Assembly: GCF_030068455.1 (NCBI RefSeq)
Contig: NZ_JAQOSQ010000028.1
Coordinates: 1-45,113, forward strand
Source: Roseofilum casamattae BLCC-M143
Lineage (GTDB): Bacteria > Cyanobacteriota > Cyanobacteriia > Cyanobacteriales > Desertifilaceae
DNA: 45,113 bases
Direction: 5' to 3'
The translations under genes were made by a program, and so were the position numbers. Shown here piece after piece: positions 28,022 to 37,745 of this stretch. The notes beneath the pieces were generated by a model, which saw only the letters and a list, made by a program, of their open reading frames with translations, did not search any database and was not told where the DNA came from. Each line of letters starts with the position of its first letter. Position 1 is the first letter of the stretch.

Positions 28022-28915
28022 TTAAGCCACAATCATCGAGCCAATACCAGTATCGGTTAATACCTCTAAGAGTAAGGAATGAGGGACTCGGCCGTCAATG
28101 ATATGAGTCGCTTTCACCCCTTGAGCCAAACTGCGCACGCAACATTGCACTTTCGGAATCATACCGCCGGCGACGATACCAACTTCAATTAAACGGCGAG
28201 CTTCTTGAATATCGAGCTGGGGAATGAGGGTGGACTGGTCTTTATAATCGCGCAGAATTCCCGATGTATCGGTTAACAGGATTAATTTTTCGGCAGCCAG
28301 AGAGGCCGAAATTTCGCCAGCGACGGTATCGGCATTGATATTATAGGCTTGCCCGTTGCGATCGGCGGCGACGCTGGAGATGACGGGAATATAACCGTTG
28401 TCTAATAGGGGTTTTAAGACTTCAGTGTTAATGGTACTGACTTCTCCGACAAACCCGATGCCTTCTTGCCCTTGGGGACGGGAGACGATTAAGTTACCAT
28501 CTTTCCCACACAGTCCGATGGCTTGACCTCCAGCTTGGTTCACTAAGGAGACAATCTCTTTATTCACGCGACCGACAAGCACCATTTCAACCACATCCAT
28601 GGTCGGCGCGTCAGTCACTCTGAGTCCATTTTTAAACTGGGGTTCGATGCCGAGTTTACCCAACCAGTTATTAATTTCCGGTCCGCCACCATGAACGATA
28701 ATGGGACGAACGCCAACACAGGACAGAAAGACAATATCTCGCATGACTTGGTCTTTGAGGCTGCTGTCTTTCATGGCAGCCCCGCCGTATTTAATCACAA
28801 CTGTCCGACCGGCAAATTTCTGGATATAGGGGAGAGCTTCGCTGAGAACGCGCACGCGAGTCTCTTTGTTTAGGAGTAGTTCTTCGGGTTGGGAGGGAGC
28901 TGCTTCAGTGGACAT
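28022..28915 (-). CDS. argB: Acetylglutamate kinase
   Basis: 297 aa. Phosphorylates N-acetyl-L-glutamate, the controlled step of arginine synthesis. In cyanobacteria it is feedback-inhibited by arginine and activated by the PII protein GlnB. Seen: [12 protein letters not shown] near residue 40, the substrate loop [21 protein letters not shown], and the C-terminal [22 protein letters not shown]. The extended N-terminal helix region ([14 protein letters not shown]) is typical of hexameric, arginine-sensitive, PII-binding enzymes. ATG at 28915. First gene of a four-gene same-strand run toward argF. Confidence 0.97.
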   Translation of the reverse strand: MSTEAAPSQPEELLLNKETRVRVLSEALPYIQKFAGRTVVIKYGGAAMKDSSLKDQVMRDIVFLSCVGVRPIIVHGGGPEINNWLGKLGIEPQFKNGLRVTDAPTMDVVEMVLVGRVNKEIVSLVNQAGGQAIGLCGKDGNLIVSRPQGQEGIGFVGEVSTINTEVLKPLLDNGYIPVISSVAADRNGQAYNINADTVAGEISASLAAEKLILLTDTSGILRDYKDQSTLIPQLDIQEARRLIEVGIVAGGMIPKVQCCVRSLAQGVKATHIIDGRVPHSLLLEVLTDTGIGSMIVA

Positions 28916-28965
28916 AGGGTTGTCTGTCGCGGAAAATCAATATTATACACAACCAACGGCCGGAA

Positions 28966-29526
28966 CTAGTTGAGATGGGTATTAGCTTTAGATTTGGGTT
29001 TGAGAATTTTCGGCAGTTCGTTTAAGATTTGCTCGGCGACTTGTTCTGGGGGTTCGGCTCCGCTTAAGGTTAGGTGTAAGTCGGCTTGAGCATAGAGAGA
29101 ACGCCGGCGATCGCAAAGTTCCTGTAAGGTTTGTAGGGGATCTGGAGTTTGTAGGAGGGGACGACTGCTGTCGGCGCCCAGGCGGTGGTAGAGTACGGGA
29201 GCGGGGATATCGAGCCAGACGACGATGCCGTGGCGCAAATAGCTCCAGTTTTCGGCTTTGAGAATAATACCGCCTCCAGTCGCGATGGTCGATCGCGTTT
29301 GGGCAGAGAGTTGTCCGAGAACTTGGCTTTCCAGTTTCCGAAAGGCCTCTTCGCCGTCGGTAGCAAAAATCTCGGGGATGGGTTTTCCGGCCACTCGTTC
29401 GATGAGGTTATCGGTATCGAAAAATCGATAGTTGAGTTGCTTTGCCAGCTCTTGACCGACCGTAGTTTTACCCACTCCCATCATGCCAATGAGAAATAAG
29501 CTACAGTTTTGCAGGGGATGTGACAT
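28966..29526 (-). CDS. aroK: Shikimate kinase
   Basis: 186 aa, usual length. Phosphorylates shikimate at the 3-hydroxyl in aromatic amino-acid biosynthesis. Walker A is GMMGVGKTT near residues 14-22. The shikimate-binding segment is FFDTDNLIE, with the RK.E motif (AFRKLESQVL) and the GGG motif (ATGGGIIL). The lid Arg region reads SSRPLLQTPD. ATG at 29526. It ends 50 bp upstream of argB and may share a transcript. The 159-bp region upstream of its start holds no gene. Confidence 0.96.
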   Translation of the reverse strand: MSHPLQNCSLFLIGMMGVGKTTVGQELAKQLNYRFFDTDNLIERVAGKPIPEIFATDGEEAFRKLESQVLGQLSAQTRSTIATGGGIILKAENWSYLRHGIVVWLDIPAPVLYHRLGADSSRPLLQTPDPLQTLQELCDRRRSLYAQADLHLTLSGAEPPEQVAEQILNELPKILKPKSKANTHLN

Positions 29527-29685
29527 CGATTGAGAGAAGGTAACTAGAGAGTTTGAGGGGCGATCGCGATGCCCTCCAATCTAGAATAGCGGAGTTTGGC
29601 AACCGGCGATTATCGTATAACGGATACCGTACTTTCAACCTGGAGCGCGATCGCCAAACTTCATTTCATCTTACCTCCCTAGAAC

Positions 29686-30906
29686 TTACGGACAAAATCC
29701 ATTGGGATCTGATGTTACGGTTTGACAAAGTGTCTCTAAGGTAAAGAGACCATCTTTAATTAAGGTTTGCTCCAGAGTATCGATGGTGACAGGAATAGGG
29801 TCTAAAAGCAATGACTGAATGGCAACGTCATTGTTTGGAGTTTCGCTATTTGCTATGGAATCTAGACTATACCCATTCCTTAATGCACGAATAACTCTAA
29901 CGGTTTCATTCGCTATATCATCAATCGGTTTATACAGCGTCATGGCCTGATAACCTTGAACGATGTAGACTGCAGTTAAGAAACTACCATCTTGTCCCGT
30001 AATGAGAATTTTACCTTGTTTATCTTTACCAATCTTGGGGATAATACTATGTGCCATGCCATCATTAGCCACGAGAATAACCTGAATATTCTGATTTTGA
30101 TTCAGTAATTCTTGCACCGTTTTTGCTGCTTCATCTCCAGACCAACGATTCATAAAATATTGTTCGGAATCTTCTGGAATAAACTCTAAAATCCGATCGC
30201 CTTCAGCCGTTCCTTTGGTTTCATCAATTCTCGGGAAAACAAAATTGATTTGCAACTCCTTATCTGTATTAATTTCTTTTTCCAGGGTGGTTAACCAACC
30301 TCGTTCAATTCTTTCTGTATTCCCATCTTTAGGATCGCCATTAATTAGGACTAAGTTAACCTCGTTTCCAAGCTGATACTGACCTGCTGTACCTTTCTTA
30401 ATTTCGGCGATCGCATATTCAGCCTGTGCTGCTCCAACTTCCTCGCTATCAAAAGTGATATAAAAGCTTAAATTATTGTTTTCAATAAAGCGATCGTAAG
30501 CGATAACCGGAACGCCTTTTTCCTCCGCTGCATCGACAATCTTACTAGCTTCCGTGCTATCGACAGGAACAACAACTAAAATACAACTGCCTTGCGCTAA
30601 CGCCAACTTGGCTTGCTCGAGCTGCTTAACTGAGTTACTATTCGCATTAAAGTGACGAATTGTTACCTCAGGAATGGAATCAATAATTTCCCGTTCCATT
30701 TTCGGGTAATCTTTTTCTTCCCAGCGCCCTGATTCTTGACCCGTTGCCGGAAGCAAGATCCCAATATCATTGCACTCTCGCGCCGCGCTCATCGGGAGAT
30801 CTTGACTGCCCGGACGACAACTGGTTATTATAATCGGTATTCCCAGCCAGCCTATGACTGCAAATAGATAAGCGCCGCGCGAACGTGGAGAGAACATGCC
30901 TGACAT
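29686..30906 (-). CDS. Sugar-binding periplasmic lipoprotein (XylF/RbsB type)
   Basis: About 406 aa from the ATG at 30906, which has an AGGA site 8 bp upstream; the frame opens at a TTG at 30918. A basic N-terminus, hydrophobic segment (LFAVIGWLGIPII) and Cys in ITSC indicate a lipoprotein. The body is a type I periplasmic binding protein fold close to D-xylose/ribose-binding proteins: VVVPVDSTEASKIVDAAEEKGVPVIAYDR, INGDPKDGNTERIERGW, VILVANDGMAHSIIP and ILITGQDG. No ATPase or permease gene is adjacent, so it may serve a transporter encoded elsewhere or act as a sensor input. It is divergent from the SUMF1-domain gene with 75 bp between starts. Ligand not determinable. Confidence 0.82.
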   Translation of the reverse strand: MSGMFSPRSRGAYLFAVIGWLGIPIIITSCRPGSQDLPMSAARECNDIGILLPATGQESGRWEEKDYPKMEREIIDSIPEVTIRHFNANSNSVKQLEQAKLALAQGSCILVVVPVDSTEASKIVDAAEEKGVPVIAYDRFIENNNLSFYITFDSEEVGAAQAEYAIAEIKKGTAGQYQLGNEVNLVLINGDPKDGNTERIERGWLTTLEKEINTDKELQINFVFPRIDETKGTAEGDRILEFIPEDSEQYFMNRWSGDEAAKTVQELLNQNQNIQVILVANDGMAHSIIPKIGKDKQGKILITGQDGSFLTAVYIVQGYQAMTLYKPIDDIANETVRVIRALRNGYSLDSIANSETPNNDVAIQSLLLDPIPVTIDTLEQTLIKDGLFTLETLCQTVTSDPNGFCP

Positions 30907-30981
30907 AAATCCTAACAAAAATAAGTTGAATCGACGAACAACTCTGAAGTTATTCGTGCTTTTTTTTTGGGGATAATCGCT

Positions 30982-31929
30982 ATGGCATTAGCCCTATTGA
31001 CCAAAGGAGTCGTCAATAGCTTCAGCCGTCGTCTTAATATTATACCGAAACCTGCGAATACACCATTTTCGTTTACTATTGCGAAGTTAAGTAAAGAAAG
31101 AAAATTAATATCCGAGAGAGGCTCAGCTCAGTCATTTACCCTAGATCTAGGCAATGACGTGACAATCGAGATGGTAGAGATCCCTGAAGGCGAGTTTACC
31201 ATCGGTTCGCCGGAGGGAGAAAAAAGTCGCGGAGGTGATGAAAGGCAAACCCCTCGATTAGTCGAGACTTTTTACATGAGCCGAACGCCAGTCACGCAAG
31301 CTCAGTGGCAAAAGGTGGCCCAACTTCCTCAAGTTAAGCGTCCTCTGCTGGAAATACCTTCTACATTTGTAACGTTAACGAACAATTCGGTCAATCCAGT
31401 AGCGATGATTCCCAATGCACCCGTGGAAACTGTATCCTGGGAAGAGGCACGAGAATTTTGCGATCGCCTCACCCGAATTTTCGCGGGAACTTATCGGTTG
31501 CCTAAAGAGGATGAATGGGAATATGCTTGTCGAGCAGGAACAACAACTCCATTTTTCTGTGGCGAGACGATTACTCCAGAGGTCGCCAACTATGACTGTA
31601 ACTTTTCCTACCTGGAAGGACAGGAAAGACAACCAGAGGATTATAAGGGTGAAACCATATGGGTTAACCAAATTCAAACGTCTAATGGGTTTGGATTGCA
31701 AGGCATGGCTGGTAATGTTTGGGAGTGGTGCGAGAATGTTTACGAATCCAATTATCTGAAGAGTTTTAATACTCAAGCTAATGCCAACGATACATCGCCA
31801 CAGTCCCGCACGATTCGAGGCGGTTCTTGGAGTAGTTTTCCGCAAGACTGCCGCAGCGCCAAACGGAAAGCTCAACTACAAACCGTGCGTACGAATACGG
31901 TTGGGTTTCGTATTGCATTTAATGAATAG
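30982..31929 (+). CDS. SUMF1 (formylglycine-generating-enzyme-like) domain protein
   Basis: 315 aa from ATG 30982; a TTG at 30967 is also open. The N-terminal 45 residues contain a short hydrophobic stretch (IIAMALALLT if the TTG is used). The SUMF1/C-type-lectin fold begins near residue 60: VEIPEGEFTIGSP, YMSRTPVTQAQW, VETVSWEEAREFCDRL, YRLPKEDEWEYACRAGT, GNVWEWCENVYES, and RGGSWSSF...DCRSAKR with the final VGFRIAF. True FGEs have two catalytic cysteines near the C-terminus. Only the DCRSAKR cysteine is present, so sulfatase activation is unlikely, and a binding or regulatory role is more probable. Divergent from the sugar-binding lipoprotein; converges with the next gene (6 bp). Confidence 0.82.
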   Translation: MALALLTKGVVNSFSRRLNIIPKPANTPFSFTIAKLSKERKLISERGSAQSFTLDLGNDVTIEMVEIPEGEFTIGSPEGEKSRGGDERQTPRLVETFYMSRTPVTQAQWQKVAQLPQVKRPLLEIPSTFVTLTNNSVNPVAMIPNAPVETVSWEEAREFCDRLTRIFAGTYRLPKEDEWEYACRAGTTTPFFCGETITPEVANYDCNFSYLEGQERQPEDYKGETIWVNQIQTSNGFGLQGMAGNVWEWCENVYESNYLKSFNTQANANDTSPQSRTIRGGSWSSFPQDCRSAKRKAQLQTVRTNTVGFRIAFNE

Positions 31930-31935
31930 TGCGGT

Positions 31936-32532
31936 TTATTCGCGATCGAATTGTGCTGAGATTCGATCGAAAACAAACATCAACATTGCCGCTAGACTAA
32001 AATTTACTAGTGTCAGAATTAACAAGGTGGTAACAGAGACTGGGTTCGGAGAAAAAATGAGCCATCCTAAATTAGGGAGAGTCGCGATCGCAATTTGATA
32101 CAGTTGTTGTTCTCGGGATATGCCGCTCTGCACGAAGGAAAGCACCAGCACGATAACGCCCGAAACCACGATCGCCCCCGGCAATGGTAAAGTATCTCGG
32201 TGAAAAATCCCCATTCCGATCCAAACCATAGCCACGCTCGATAAAGCAGTTCTCAAGGATAAACCGAGACGTTTAAAATTAGCACCATCCTTAAGTTGAG
32301 CGGGTGCAGAAGCTTGCGATCGCAAAAAGGGTTCTAAGCCTTCTAGAGCCAGCAAAATCTTACTATCATTTCCCGGTTCGCTCAACAGCACATCGACGAT
32401 CGCCCTCGCAATTTCCGGTTGTCCCTGACTCATAGATATAATTTTCTGAGCGATCGCTTGAGGATTCTCGCAATAATGACGATCGACCAACCGCTCCAAA
32501 ATTTGAACCAGTTGTTGCTTCCGTTCATTCAT
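31936..32532 (-). CDS. Membrane protein of unknown function
   Basis: 198 aa. No family recognised. Residues 1 to about 85 are soluble and helical (EIARAIVDVLLSEP). From about residue 90 there are hydrophobic segments: LSSVAMVWIGMGIF, AIVVSGVIVLVLSFV, YQIAIATLPNLGWLIF, and VTTLLILTLVNFSLAAMLMFV, suggesting three to four membrane helices with a short charged tail (DRISAQFDRE). ATG at 32532 follows AAAGG by 8 bp. It lies 42 bp downstream of the yceD stop on the same strand and may be the last gene of that operon. Confidence 0.65.
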   Translation of the reverse strand: MNERKQQLVQILERLVDRHYCENPQAIAQKIISMSQGQPEIARAIVDVLLSEPGNDSKILLALEGLEPFLRSQASAPAQLKDGANFKRLGLSLRTALSSVAMVWIGMGIFHRDTLPLPGAIVVSGVIVLVLSFVQSGISREQQLYQIAIATLPNLGWLIFSPNPVSVTTLLILTLVNFSLAAMLMFVFDRISAQFDRE

Positions 32533-32574
32533 TTGCCTTTGCCATAAATCGATAGTTTATCTCGCCCGTGATGC

Positions 32575-33093
32575 TTAAGATGGAGGGAGTCGATCTTTGA
32601 GGTTCGCTAAAGCTGCCCAGCGACTATCGACAGGGGTATTACTAGTATCCTGGGACTGACTGTCAAGCTCGATACCGGGACAAGCGCCATCGCACAGTTG
32701 CCGATGGGGGAGTTGCAAGCAGAGCTGTTCGTAAAGCCATCCCGCCGCATCAAAATGGCCGTAAGGAGACAGCGTTTCCACCAATTCCTCTAAGGGAACT
32801 TCCCGCTCTAAGGGCAAATTGTCGTCCAGAATCTCGGCATCGCGGTTGAGCCAAATCAGCTCCTTTGCTTTCGCGCGCAAGCGATAGTTGTACTGTTGCA
32901 AACAGCGATCGCATTTCAGCGTCACGATGGTTTCCGCGATCGCCTTCACCTCCAAATAACTTCCCTGATGAATAACTTTCAGCCATCCCTGTACCGGCAT
33001 CAGAGACTCTAGTCCGGGTAGATACTCATCCACCTCAACTTTTCGCGCCCCATCCGGGTGTTTTAACAACTCGGGAATATAAATTGCATCCAT
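32575..33093 (-). CDS. YceD / DUF177 protein
   Basis: 172 aa. DUF177 (YceD) proteins are linked in bacteria and plastids to accumulation of 23S rRNA and large-subunit biogenesis. Visible: VQGWLKVIHQGSYLEVKAIAETIVTLKCDRCLQQ with a CxxC pair, then the C-terminal CDGACPGI, which supplies a second pair of cysteines typical of the family. ATG at 33093 has GAGGAGAGG about 8 bp upstream, a strong ribosome site. It follows the khpB-like gene by 30 bp, completing a yidC-khpB-yceD run. A metal-binding function of the Cys pairs is inference. Confidence 0.85.
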   Translation of the reverse strand: MDAIYIPELLKHPDGARKVEVDEYLPGLESLMPVQGWLKVIHQGSYLEVKAIAETIVTLKCDRCLQQYNYRLRAKAKELIWLNRDAEILDDNLPLEREVPLEELVETLSPYGHFDAAGWLYEQLCLQLPHRQLCDGACPGIELDSQSQDTSNTPVDSRWAALANLKDRLPPS

Positions 33094-33123
33094 CGGTTCC
33101 TCTCCTCAACTGCGATCGCTTTG

Positions 33124-33618
33124 CTACTGTGGCAAGCGCCGGACGATCAGCCGCCGGTGAGGCTCTTTCCCTCGACTTTCCGTCTCCAGATCCTCATAAG
33201 CTTGCAAAAACTGGTGAACCTGTCGTCGTTCGGCAGAAGAAAGAGCATTCATCTCATACTCAACTCCCGTTTGCCGTACGCTCTGAGCCGCCGCTTCCGC
33301 CATTTTCTGCAATTCCTGCTGTCGCTGTTGGCGATAGCCGTGCAACTCAACCGTAAACGAACCTTGTTCCTCCGCATTCTGCCCCAGATTGAGAATAGCA
33401 TTGGTCAGGTATTGAACCGCATCCAACCGTTCTCCTCCCGAACCGATCGCCATCTCAATCTGCTCGTCGCTCAACAACGAAGAATCAATGGTCAACCAAC
33501 AGCTCTCGCTCTCGAGCCATCCCTCGCTCGCCGTTATCCTCACTGTCGCATTCAGGCCCATCTTTTGGACAAGCTCCTCCAGCCATTGGCGGCCTCGTTG
33601 CTGTATGGTTTCCTTCAT
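33124..33618 (-). CDS. Jag/KhpB-like RNA-binding protein (KH + R3H)
   Basis: 164 aa from ATG 33618, with GGAG about 10 bp upstream; a TTG at 33630 also opens the frame. The KH-like part includes LLSDEQIEMAIGSGGERLDAVQYL. The R3H part includes MNALSSAERRQVHQFLQ and ends with the R3H arginine/histidine context SRGKEPHRRLIV. The short cyanobacterial form lacks the N-terminal Jag domain. KhpB/Jag binds RNA, and its gene almost always accompanies yidC, as here (6-18 bp after the yidC stop). Cytosolic. Confidence 0.9.
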   Translation of the reverse strand: MKETIQQRGRQWLEELVQKMGLNATVRITASEGWLESESCWLTIDSSLLSDEQIEMAIGSGGERLDAVQYLTNAILNLGQNAEEQGSFTVELHGYRQQRQQELQKMAEAAAQSVRQTGVEYEMNALSSAERRQVHQFLQAYEDLETESRGKEPHRRLIVRRLPQ

Positions 33619-33636
33619 TAATTTCTCCAAACCTAT

Positions 33637-34851
33637 CTATTTCTTTTTCGGAGACTTAGATTTCGGCGATTTGGGTTCGGTTTTCCCTTTCTTCTTCGAG
33701 CGCTTCGGTTCAAACGGCAGATCTTGACGATTAGTTGCCATTGCTGCCGTTCCCGAGCCACTGACGCTCAGTCCTTTTTCCTCCACTAATTTTTGCAGAT
33801 TCTCGGGTAGAGGTTCTTTAGACAGAATAAAAGTTTGTGCGGTTTGGAAAATATTGGCGATCGCCATATACATCAACACCCCAGCTGGCAGAGGGAAGAA
33901 TAAAAACATCCCTGTAAAAAGAATGGGAGTAATTTTATTAATGGTTTGTTGCTGAGAGTTGGCATCCGTTGCCGCTCCCTGTCCGGAGAGCACTTGGTTT
34001 AGATACAAGCTGAGACCGAAGAACATAATCATGCCGACAATGTCCCAGTTAACCTGACCATCTTCGCCGATCGCGCCGACTTGTCCTAACGCTTGAATAA
34101 ATAGAAATCCTTTTTCGGCTGCCAGTCCCGGAACCGTACCTTGCAAAGTTACATCTCCTGGAGCCAGAGCAACTAAAGTGCCATCCGGATTCAGTTGCAC
34201 TCTCTCTTCACCTTTGGTCACCGTCCAAGTGGGTTGCAGTTTTTGGACTTCTTCAGGAAATCGAGCCGTAAGTTCGCTGACTGTTTGGCCTTCAACCGTT
34301 TGCAGATTTACCTGCACTTCTTCACCCACTCCAAGTTTATTTCCGCCGGGAAGAATCGCAGCCACTTTGGCATGAACGCCATCTTCAATATAGATATTTT
34401 GCGGTTTAGTGGTATAAATTTGCGGTTGAATCCGCTCGATTTGCTCTTGGGGAAAGATTTGCACGTCAACGGTGTAGTTTACGTTAGCAAAGGGCGATCC
34501 GCGCAAGGTGGCAAACAAGGCAAATAGAACCGGCATTTGCACGATTACGGGCAAGCAACCGGCCAGAGGATTGCCCACTTCCTTAAACAAGCCGGCCATT
34601 TCTTCTTGCTGTTTCGCCGGATCGTCTTTATAGCGAGAGCGAATTTCTTCTTGTCGCTTTTGCATGTAAGGCTGGACGATGCGCGTGCGGCGCATACTGC
34701 GAATCGATCCGGCGCTCAGGGGATAGAGAGCGAAGCGAATCACGAGGGTTAGGGCGACGATCGCCAAACCATAGCTGGGCACGATCCCGTAGAAAAAATC
34801 CAGGATCGGTAACATCACGTTACCGGAGAGAAAACCAATACCAAAGTCCAT
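33637..34851 (-). CDS. yidC: Membrane protein insertase YidC
   Basis: 404 aa, Oxa1/Alb3/YidC family. It inserts and folds membrane proteins with or without SecYEG; in cyanobacteria it serves both plasma and thylakoid membranes. Visible: the conserved first core helix ([19 protein letters not shown]), the cytosolic hairpin with [30 protein letters not shown] split by charged residues, [20 protein letters not shown], and later helices ([39 protein letters not shown]). A long hydrophilic insert (about residues 125-250) between core helices is common in cyanobacterial YidC. The C-tail is strongly basic ([19 protein letters not shown]), suited to ribosome contact. rnpA and rpmH, often upstream, are not here. 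Confidence 0.96.
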   Translation of the reverse strand: MDFGIGFLSGNVMLPILDFFYGIVPSYGLAIVALTLVIRFALYPLSAGSIRSMRRTRIVQPYMQKRQEEIRSRYKDDPAKQQEEMAGLFKEVGNPLAGCLPVIVQMPVLFALFATLRGSPFANVNYTVDVQIFPQEQIERIQPQIYTTKPQNIYIEDGVHAKVAAILPGGNKLGVGEEVQVNLQTVEGQTVSELTARFPEEVQKLQPTWTVTKGEERVQLNPDGTLVALAPGDVTLQGTVPGLAAEKGFLFIQALGQVGAIGEDGQVNWDIVGMIMFFGLSLYLNQVLSGQGAATDANSQQQTINKITPILFTGMFLFFPLPAGVLMYMAIANIFQTAQTFILSKEPLPENLQKLVEEKGLSVSGSGTAAMATNRQDLPFEPKRSKKKGKTEPKSPKSKSPKKK

Positions 34852-34977
34852 TCGTCGTGAGTTAAGTTTTGTGTTGAGAAACTGCCTCTTCAGTTTATCC
34901 GATCCTTGCAGCTTAGATTTTCGATTTTCGATTTTAGCGGTCAGATTGTAGGAATTGAGGAACGAGGAACGGGCAAT

Positions 34978-35880
34978 TTAACCGGCGAATACCACTTTTG
35001 GGGTTAACTGACGTTCCTTTCCAACGTCCTCACTTTCTGGCAGCAAGCCGATGCCCAAAAATTCGCCACTTTCGGCGCTCACTCGCTGAACGCCGGAAGA
35101 AAGAACGTCCGCAGAGATCGGGACAGATTGACCGTGAGACCAAGCCCGAGCTTCATCAAGAGATAAGATCAGATGGGGCAGATGAGCTAGCGCTACATGA
35201 GGAGAGACCAAAGGAAGGGAAATAGGTTGAACCTTCGGATCTATCTCCTCTAGATTAATGGTGTTTTGCAGGGTAAATCCGCTGCTTGCGGTGCGTATGA
35301 GACGGGCTAATGTAGCGCCGGTTCCCACTAATTCTCCTAAATCGCGAGCGATCGCGCGAATATAAGTTCCCGAGCCGCAGGCGATCGCTAAATCCAGCTC
35401 GGGATGCTCTCCATCGCGCCAATCTAATGCTCGAATCTCGTGCACTTCAACCCTTCGCATCGGAACCTCCACCCGTTCTCCCCGTCGAGCCAGATCGTAC
35501 AACCGCCGCCCTCCCAACTGAATAGCACTGTAGATCGGAGGAATCTGCTCGATTTTTCCCTGGAATTGAGTCAAGACCGATTGGATCTTATCTAAGGTGA
35601 GAGAGGATGCCGATTGAGTTGCGGTCACTTCTCCATCTAAATCGTTCGTATCCGTACGAATGCCAAAGCGCACGGTAGCCTCATAAGCTTTATCTGGAGG
35701 TAGAAACTGCAACAGGCGAGTGGCCTTGCCAACGGCAATGGGTAACACTCCAGTGGCTGCCGGATCGAGAGTTCCAGCGTGGCCGACTCGCTTGATGCCC
35801 AATAAGCGACGCACCCGCCCTACACAATCATGGGATGTCCAGCCCATGGGTTTATTCACATTGAGAAATCCGATATCCAC
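34978..35880 (-). CDS. truB: tRNA pseudouridine-55 synthase
   Basis: 300 aa from the GTG at 35880. Makes pseudouridine 55 in the T-loop of tRNAs. The start was chosen because family members begin just before GFLNVNKPMGWTSHD and an AAGG lies about 10 bp upstream. The open frame goes on to 36084, which would overlap the neighbouring gene with low-complexity sequence. The catalytic Asp is D39 in GHAGTLDPAATGVLP. Other motifs: YEATVRFGIRTDTNDLDGE, IPPIYSAIQLGGRRLYDLAR, and CGSGTYIRAIARDLG. Same strand as the RodZ-like gene, 52 bp after its stop. Confidence 0.95.
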   Translation of the reverse strand: MDIGFLNVNKPMGWTSHDCVGRVRRLLGIKRVGHAGTLDPAATGVLPIAVGKATRLLQFLPPDKAYEATVRFGIRTDTNDLDGEVTATQSASSLTLDKIQSVLTQFQGKIEQIPPIYSAIQLGGRRLYDLARRGERVEVPMRRVEVHEIRALDWRDGEHPELDLAIACGSGTYIRAIARDLGELVGTGATLARLIRTASSGFTLQNTINLEEIDPKVQPISLPLVSPHVALAHLPHLILSLDEARAWSHGQSVPISADVLSSGVQRVSAESGEFLGIGLLPESEDVGKERQLTPKVVFAG

Positions 35881-35932
35881 ACCGCGATCGCCTTGGGAAC
35901 CATAGAACCCATAATTATCTCTGAGAACGATC

Positions 35933-36880
35933 TTACAGCGAATTGGGTTCGAGGGCTTCCGGTGGCGGAATCTCCGCGCTAGACAAGGATTCGGCGGCAT
36001 AGGCTTCGCGATCGCGATCGGGAGCGGAATGCTGGGGACCGGGTTGCAATTGCTCTTGTGCTGCCCCAGAAGGCGCTTCACCATACAGTAATGTCAAACC
36101 TCCTACTGCTCCTGCCATTAGTGCCGTGTAGCCCACATAGAGGTGCGCTGGTTGCAAATACATGCTCCGCTTATTGCCAGTCGGAGGGCGATACCAAGAA
36201 GGAATCACGGAGTGACGAGTATCGGGAGTGGGAAGAGTTGAGAGAAGTTGTTGGCTGTCTAAACCGAGCACGATGCTTAAGCGACGGACAAAGCCTTGAA
36301 GATAAACTTCTTCGGGCAAGCGATCGAGATCGCCGGCTTCCAATGCTTTTAACTCGTGCAGAGGAATTCGTGTTAGGGCATGTAATTGCTCGAGGGACAA
36401 AGAACGGGCATAACGGGCGTGTTGCAGTTGTTCCCCGATCGCTTTCCAAGCTTGTTCTTTTTCTTCTTTGGCTTTTTGTTGGGCTAATTGTGCTTTGGAG
36501 ACCTTTCGAGGACGGAAAGACGCTACTTTTTTCGTCGTCTCAATCGCCGGTGGAGTCGGATTTGAGGGCGGGGTGGTCACTGGGGCGATCGCGGCTTCCG
36601 ATTGCGATCGGTGTATTTTTTTTCGCTCTTGCGCGAGAAAATGCTGAAGAGAAATACGGATGGCTTCTCTGCCCATGGCTTTAATCAACATGGACATATC
36701 TTCTAAGGGAGGGTTTAAGGCCTCTCCTGACTGAGTTTGCAAGGCTGCTAGGGTACGGCGATAGACTTCGGAATGGTGCAGCTTATCTTCAATCTGCCCC
36801 AGGAGCGATCGCAACTGTTCCGGGGAAATATTCCAAGTTTCGCAAGCATTGACGCTTAATGGTTTGGCACGATCGGTCAT
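35933..36880 (-). CDS. RodZ-like helix-turn-helix membrane protein
   Basis: 315 aa. Residues 1-100 are helical and unassigned; 100-145 form a Pro/Lys-rich linker. Residues about 145-212 are an HTH_25/RodZ-type helix-turn-helix (IGEQLQHARYARSLSLEQL, IPLHELKALEAGDLDRLPEEVYLQGFVRR). A single membrane helix follows near 245-265 (LYVGYTALMAGAVGGLTLLYG), and the tail is acidic. RodZ links MreB to the envelope; this HTH-TM layout is similar, but the N-terminal extension and the short tail differ from E. coli RodZ, so only likeness is claimed. ATG at 36880 has GGGAG upstream. Confidence 0.75.
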   Translation of the reverse strand: MTDRAKPLSVNACETWNISPEQLRSLLGQIEDKLHHSEVYRRTLAALQTQSGEALNPPLEDMSMLIKAMGREAIRISLQHFLAQERKKIHRSQSEAAIAPVTTPPSNPTPPAIETTKKVASFRPRKVSKAQLAQQKAKEEKEQAWKAIGEQLQHARYARSLSLEQLHALTRIPLHELKALEAGDLDRLPEEVYLQGFVRRLSIVLGLDSQQLLSTLPTPDTRHSVIPSWYRPPTGNKRSMYLQPAHLYVGYTALMAGAVGGLTLLYGEAPSGAAQEQLQPGPQHSAPDRDREAYAAESLSSAEIPPPEALEPNSL

Positions 36881-36997
36881 TGTCGTTATTTCTCCCTACA
36901 AGGTATCCCAAAGTTGGGGGTAACTCGGTATTTTCTCATTACTCTTCGTCTCTTTCGGTTCCTTGTCCGGAGTCTCAGTGGAGTTGGGCGATCGTTC

Positions 36998-37726
36998 TTA
37001 TGAGGAGGAGCCATGGAGGGCTTCTTCTTGAGCGCTTAATAACTGCTCGATCGCGGTTTCGGCAACTTCGAGCATTTGATTCAGTTGGGCGCGGCTAAAG
37101 CTTTGGTGTTCTGCGGTTCCTTGGATTTCGATCGCCTCTAAGCGCTGATTCATGACCACATTGAGATCCACATCCGCTTGCGAGTCTTCTTCGTAGCACA
37201 GATCGAGATAAACTTCTCCTTGCAAGAGTCCGACGGAAACGGCGGCAATGCGATCGCGCAAGGGAGATTCCGCTAGCAGTCCTTTGGCGATCGCCCATTC
37301 GACGGCATCGACTAAGGCAACATAGCCTCCAGTAATCGAAGCAGTGCGGGTTCCGGCATCGGCTTGCAAGACATCGGCATCTACAGTAATCGTTAATTCT
37401 CCTAACTTCTGTAAGTCTAGGGAGGCGCGCAAACTCCGTCCGATCAATCGTTGAATTTCTTGGGTGCGCCCCGATAATTTCAGAAGTTCTCTCGAGTGGC
37501 GGCGATCGGTAGCGTTGGGCAACATGCGATACTCGGCAGTGAGCCATCCTTTTCCGGTTCCTTCCAAAAATCTGGGAACTCCTTCTTGTATCGAAACGGT
37601 ACATAAAACTCGGGTATCGCCAAAGCTGGTAAGGACGGAGGCTGCTCCATATTTAGTATATCCCCGCTGGAAGTGAATGGGGCGCAGTTGGTTTGGTTCG
37701 CGGCCGTCGGGACGAGGTAAAGGCAT
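36998..37726 (-). CDS. rph: Ribonuclease PH
   Basis: 242 aa. Phosphorolytic 3'-5' exoribonuclease that trims the 3' ends of tRNA precursors. Visible: [12 protein letters not shown] at the start, [36 protein letters not shown] (phosphate-binding Arg), the [14 protein letters not shown] segment, [23 protein letters not shown] and [18 protein letters not shown]. Complete length for the family. ATG at 37726 lacks a clear ribosome site. It starts 19 bp after the adk stop and is likely co-transcribed. Confidence 0.97.
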   Translation of the reverse strand: MPLPRPDGREPNQLRPIHFQRGYTKYGAASVLTSFGDTRVLCTVSIQEGVPRFLEGTGKGWLTAEYRMLPNATDRRHSRELLKLSGRTQEIQRLIGRSLRASLDLQKLGELTITVDADVLQADAGTRTASITGGYVALVDAVEWAIAKGLLAESPLRDRIAAVSVGLLQGEVYLDLCYEEDSQADVDLNVVMNQRLEAIEIQGTAEHQSFSRAQLNQMLEVAETAIEQLLSAQEEALHGSSS

Positions 37727-37745
37727 TTTAATTAATAATGAACAA

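Noticed and set aside
30982-31929. SUMF1-domain gene as the variable target of a diversity-generating retroelement
   Set aside because: No reverse transcriptase or template repeat is present nearby, and no adenine-specific variable copy was seen.
35881-36084. Long N-terminal extension of TruB
   Set aside because: The extra 68 residues are low-complexity, overlap the RodZ-like gene and are absent from the family; the GTG at 35880 fits better.
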